Below, one piece after another: positions 6,722 to 7,861 of a stretch of 7,861 bases of DNA. Below the pieces are notes generated by a model. That model made no database searches, was not told the origin of the DNA, and worked only from the letters and a program-made list of their open reading frames with translations. How positions within the stretch are numbered: position 1 is the stretch's first letter; the number at the start of each line of letters is the position of its first letter. The DNA comes from an uncultured Paraglaciecola sp. (lineage in GTDB: Bacteria; Pseudomonadota; Gammaproteobacteria; Enterobacterales; Alteromonadaceae), in assembly GCA_905479025.1 (NCBI GenBank), contig CAJQKX010000850.1, forward strand, positions 1 through 7,861. The letters run 5' to 3'. Position numbers and translations under genes: made by a program.

Positions 6722-6760
6722 CAAGAGAGTCAAATAACTTGTATAGATTCAACTCTCTTG
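6722..6760 (-). repeat. Hairpin between ppiB and lpxH
   Basis: A perfect 9-bp inverted repeat (CAAGAGAGT at 6722-6730, ACTCTCTTG at 6752-6760) with a 21-base loop starts 11 bases after the ppiB stop codon. No T run follows it on the minus strand, so full intrinsic termination is unlikely. It could protect the ppiB mRNA end, lower lpxH readthrough or mark an RNase cleavage site. Confidence 0.5.
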
Positions 6761-6771
6761 CCTTTAGCATA

Positions 6772-7266
6772 TTATTCGACTATTTCAGCCTTTTGAATAA
6801 TAACATCTTCCACGGGTACATCTTGATGGTAGCCAGAGTTACCGGTCGCTACCGCTCTAATTTTTTCAACTACGTTCATGCCATCAGATACCTCTGCAAA
6901 TACGCAATAGCCCCATCCATCTGTGCTTTCACTACGGAAGTTTAAAAAACTGTTGTCGCCAACATTGATAAAAAACTGTGCGGTAGCTGAATGAGGTTCG
7001 TTAGTGCGGGCCATAGCGACTGTGCCTAGGCTATTGACTAATCCATTATTAGCTTCGTTTTGGATCGTTGCTTTACTTTCTTTTTGATCCATACCTGGTT
7101 CAAATCCGCCGCCTTGTATCATAAAACCATCAATCACCCGATGAAAAATGGTGTTGTCGTAAAAACCTTCTTTCACATAATCCAAAAAGTTGGCAACAGT
7201 AATAGGGGCTTTGTCTGCAAACAAAGTCAGGGTGATAACGCCATAATTCGTATGGATTTTAACCAT
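6772..7266 (-). CDS. ppiB: Cytoplasmic peptidyl-prolyl cis-trans isomerase B (cyclophilin)
   Basis: PpiB is a cyclophilin that speeds cis-trans isomerisation of peptide bonds before proline during protein folding. The 164 residues equal the length I recall for E. coli PpiB and are highly similar throughout. The active-site segments are present: [15 protein letters not shown] (R43, F48, Q51), AMAR (84-87), the TAQFFIN stretch (95-101) and [10 protein letters not shown] (117-126). No signal peptide is visible, so this is the cytoplasmic type and not the periplasmic PpiA. The ATG at 7266 has a good Shine-Dalgarno site (AAGGA, 7279-7275) 8 bases upstream. The gene is divergent from cysS and upstream of lpxH, an order shared with E. 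coli. Confidence 0.97.
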   Translation of the reverse strand: MVKIHTNYGVITLTLFADKAPITVANFLDYVKEGFYDNTIFHRVIDGFMIQGGGFEPGMDQKESKATIQNEANNGLVNSLGTVAMARTNEPHSATAQFFINVGDNSFLNFRSESTDGWGYCVFAEVSDGMNVVEKIRAVATGNSGYHQDVPVEDVIIQKAEIVE

Positions 7267-7307
7267 GAAATAGATCCTTAATTTAGCAATATAAAAGTAG
7301 CCAGTCC

Positions 7308-7336
7308 ATTCTAGCCTAAAACTTAAGTTTTTTTAA
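7308..7336 (-). promoter_or_regulatory. Candidate sigma-70 promoter for ppiB
   Basis: On the minus strand TTAAAA (7336-7331) and TAGAAT (7313-7308) are 17 bases apart. The predicted transcript start near 7301 leaves a leader of about 35 bases before the ppiB ATG. The spacer contains most of the palindrome at 7318-7331, so a protein bound there could block this promoter. Hexamer matches are moderate. Confidence 0.35.
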
Positions 7337-7340
7337 GGCT
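7313..7340. repeat. Palindrome in the ppiB/cysS divergent promoter region
   Basis: AAAACTTAAGTTTT (7318-7331) is a perfect 14-bp palindrome. It is flanked by AGCCT (7313-7317) and, after four bases, by the inverted copy AGGCT (7336-7340). The whole could be a regulator-binding site acting on ppiB and cysS, or a hairpin in RNA. No known operator is recognised. Confidence 0.45.
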
Positions 7341-7377
7341 TTAAGAGCGATTGGCAGATGCAGCACAAGTTTCTCAG

Positions 7378-7386
7378 TGATAGAAT
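7378..7386 (+). promoter_or_regulatory. Candidate extended -10 promoter for cysS
   Basis: TGATAGAAT is an extended -10 element (TG, one base, then a 5-of-6 match to TATAAT). No good -35 lies 16-18 bases upstream; a TTGGCA at 7351-7356 is too far away. The predicted transcript start near 7393 would give a leader of about 46 bases. Confidence 0.4.
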
Positions 7387-7438
7387 CGCGTATTTTAAAT
7401 AGACTATCTTAATATTTACCCCAGAGGATTTTGATTCA

Positions 7439-7861
7439 ATGTTATATATATACAACACTTTAACCCGTCAGAAAGAGCAATTTAAACCATTGCAAGCAGG
7501 TAAGGTGGGGTTGTATGTATGCGGCATTACAGTATATGACGTATGCCATGTTGGACACGCCCGTACTTATTTGAGTTTTGATTTGATGGTGCGTTATATG
7601 CGCTCTCGTGGGCTTGAAGTGAACTATGTTCGTAACATTACAGATGTAGACGATAAAATTATCTCAAGAGCAAACGAGCAAGGTTTGACTGCTGAAGAGT
7701 TTACTGAGAATACTATCGCGCGAATGCATGAAGATTTCGCGGCGATAGGTTTGCTTGAGCCAGATGTTGAACCACGGGTGACTACCCACATCCCTGAAAT
7801 TATTAATGTTATTCAGATCCTTATTGATAAAGATTATGCCTATCAAGCTCCTAGTGGTGAT
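7439..7861 (+). CDS. cysS: Cysteinyl-tRNA synthetase, N-terminal 141 codons (cut by the right edge)
   Basis: CysS is a class I aminoacyl-tRNA synthetase that attaches cysteine to tRNA-Cys using ATP. The 141 codons seen match the N-terminal part of the family, starting [17 protein letters not shown]. The zinc-ligand cysteine is in YVCGITVYD (C28). The class I HIGH signature appears as HVGH (37-40), and NITDVDDKI follows. The remaining zinc ligands, the KMSKS loop and the anticodon-binding region would lie beyond the window; E. coli CysS has about 461 residues as I recall. The ATG at 7439 has a good Shine-Dalgarno site (AGAGGA, 7423-7428) 10 bases upstream. The frame is intact to the edge. It is divergent from ppiB, as in E. 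coli. Confidence 0.97.
   Translation, partial: MLYIYNTLTRQKEQFKPLQAGKVGLYVCGITVYDVCHVGHARTYLSFDLMVRYMRSRGLEVNYVRNITDVDDKIISRANEQGLTAEEFTENTIARMHEDFAAIGLLEPDVEPRVTTHIPEIINVIQILIDKDYAYQAPSGD

Noticed and set aside
6688..7281. Plus-strand open frames over the ppiB-lpxH gap and ppiB (6688-6945, 7060-7281)
   Set aside because: They overlap the conserved ppiB gene in antisense and have no recognisable domains.
7664..7846. Minus-strand open frame inside cysS
   Set aside because: Antisense to an intact conserved cysS frame.
1..7861. Mobile element, CRISPR array, toxin-antitoxin or defence system
   Set aside because: Looked for and not found: no transposase, integrase or Cas-like protein, no spaced direct repeats, and all sizeable genes are recognised core genes.

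Overview
This 7.9 kb window is an ordinary stretch of core chromosome from a gammaproteobacterium. The protein sequences and gene order point to a low-GC marine member of the Alteromonadales (a Glaciecola/Paraglaciecola/Colwellia-like organism). The genus is an inference from memory of the families; no search was run. All clearly recognised genes are housekeeping genes. I see no transposase, integrase, phage gene, CRISPR array, tRNA or rRNA.

Layout from left to right. (1) Minus strand: the 5' part of sprT, a zinc-metalloprotease-like protein that runs off the left edge, and upstream of it sppA (signal peptide peptidase). A good intrinsic terminator follows sppA. (2) Plus strand, divergent from sppA: fadH, the NADPH 2,4-dienoyl-CoA reductase of unsaturated fatty acid beta-oxidation. 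(3) A spacer of about 460 bp holding a doubtful 80-codon minus-strand frame, then the promoter and structured leader of a 68-residue cold-shock protein. Its 3' end folds as a possible three-way junction ending in eight T. (4) About 420 bp of AT-rich DNA with no gene but several inverted repeats, lying between the convergent csp and lpxH genes. (5) Minus strand: ppiB followed by lpxH. (6) Plus strand, divergent from ppiB: the first 141 codons of cysS, cut by the right edge. The lpxH-ppiB/cysS arrangement matches the order I know from E. coli, but purE/purK do not follow lpxH here.

Functionally the genes cover membrane protein turnover (SppA), fatty acid breakdown (FadH), cold or RNA-chaperone response (Csp), lipid A synthesis (LpxH), protein folding (PpiB) and translation (CysS). 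They are not a single pathway. I found no convincing undescribed multi-gene system. What deserves a second look is mostly non-coding: the structures on both sides of the csp gene, the palindromes in the two divergent promoter regions, the repeat-rich gap at 5536-5952, and the missing ATG start of sprT.
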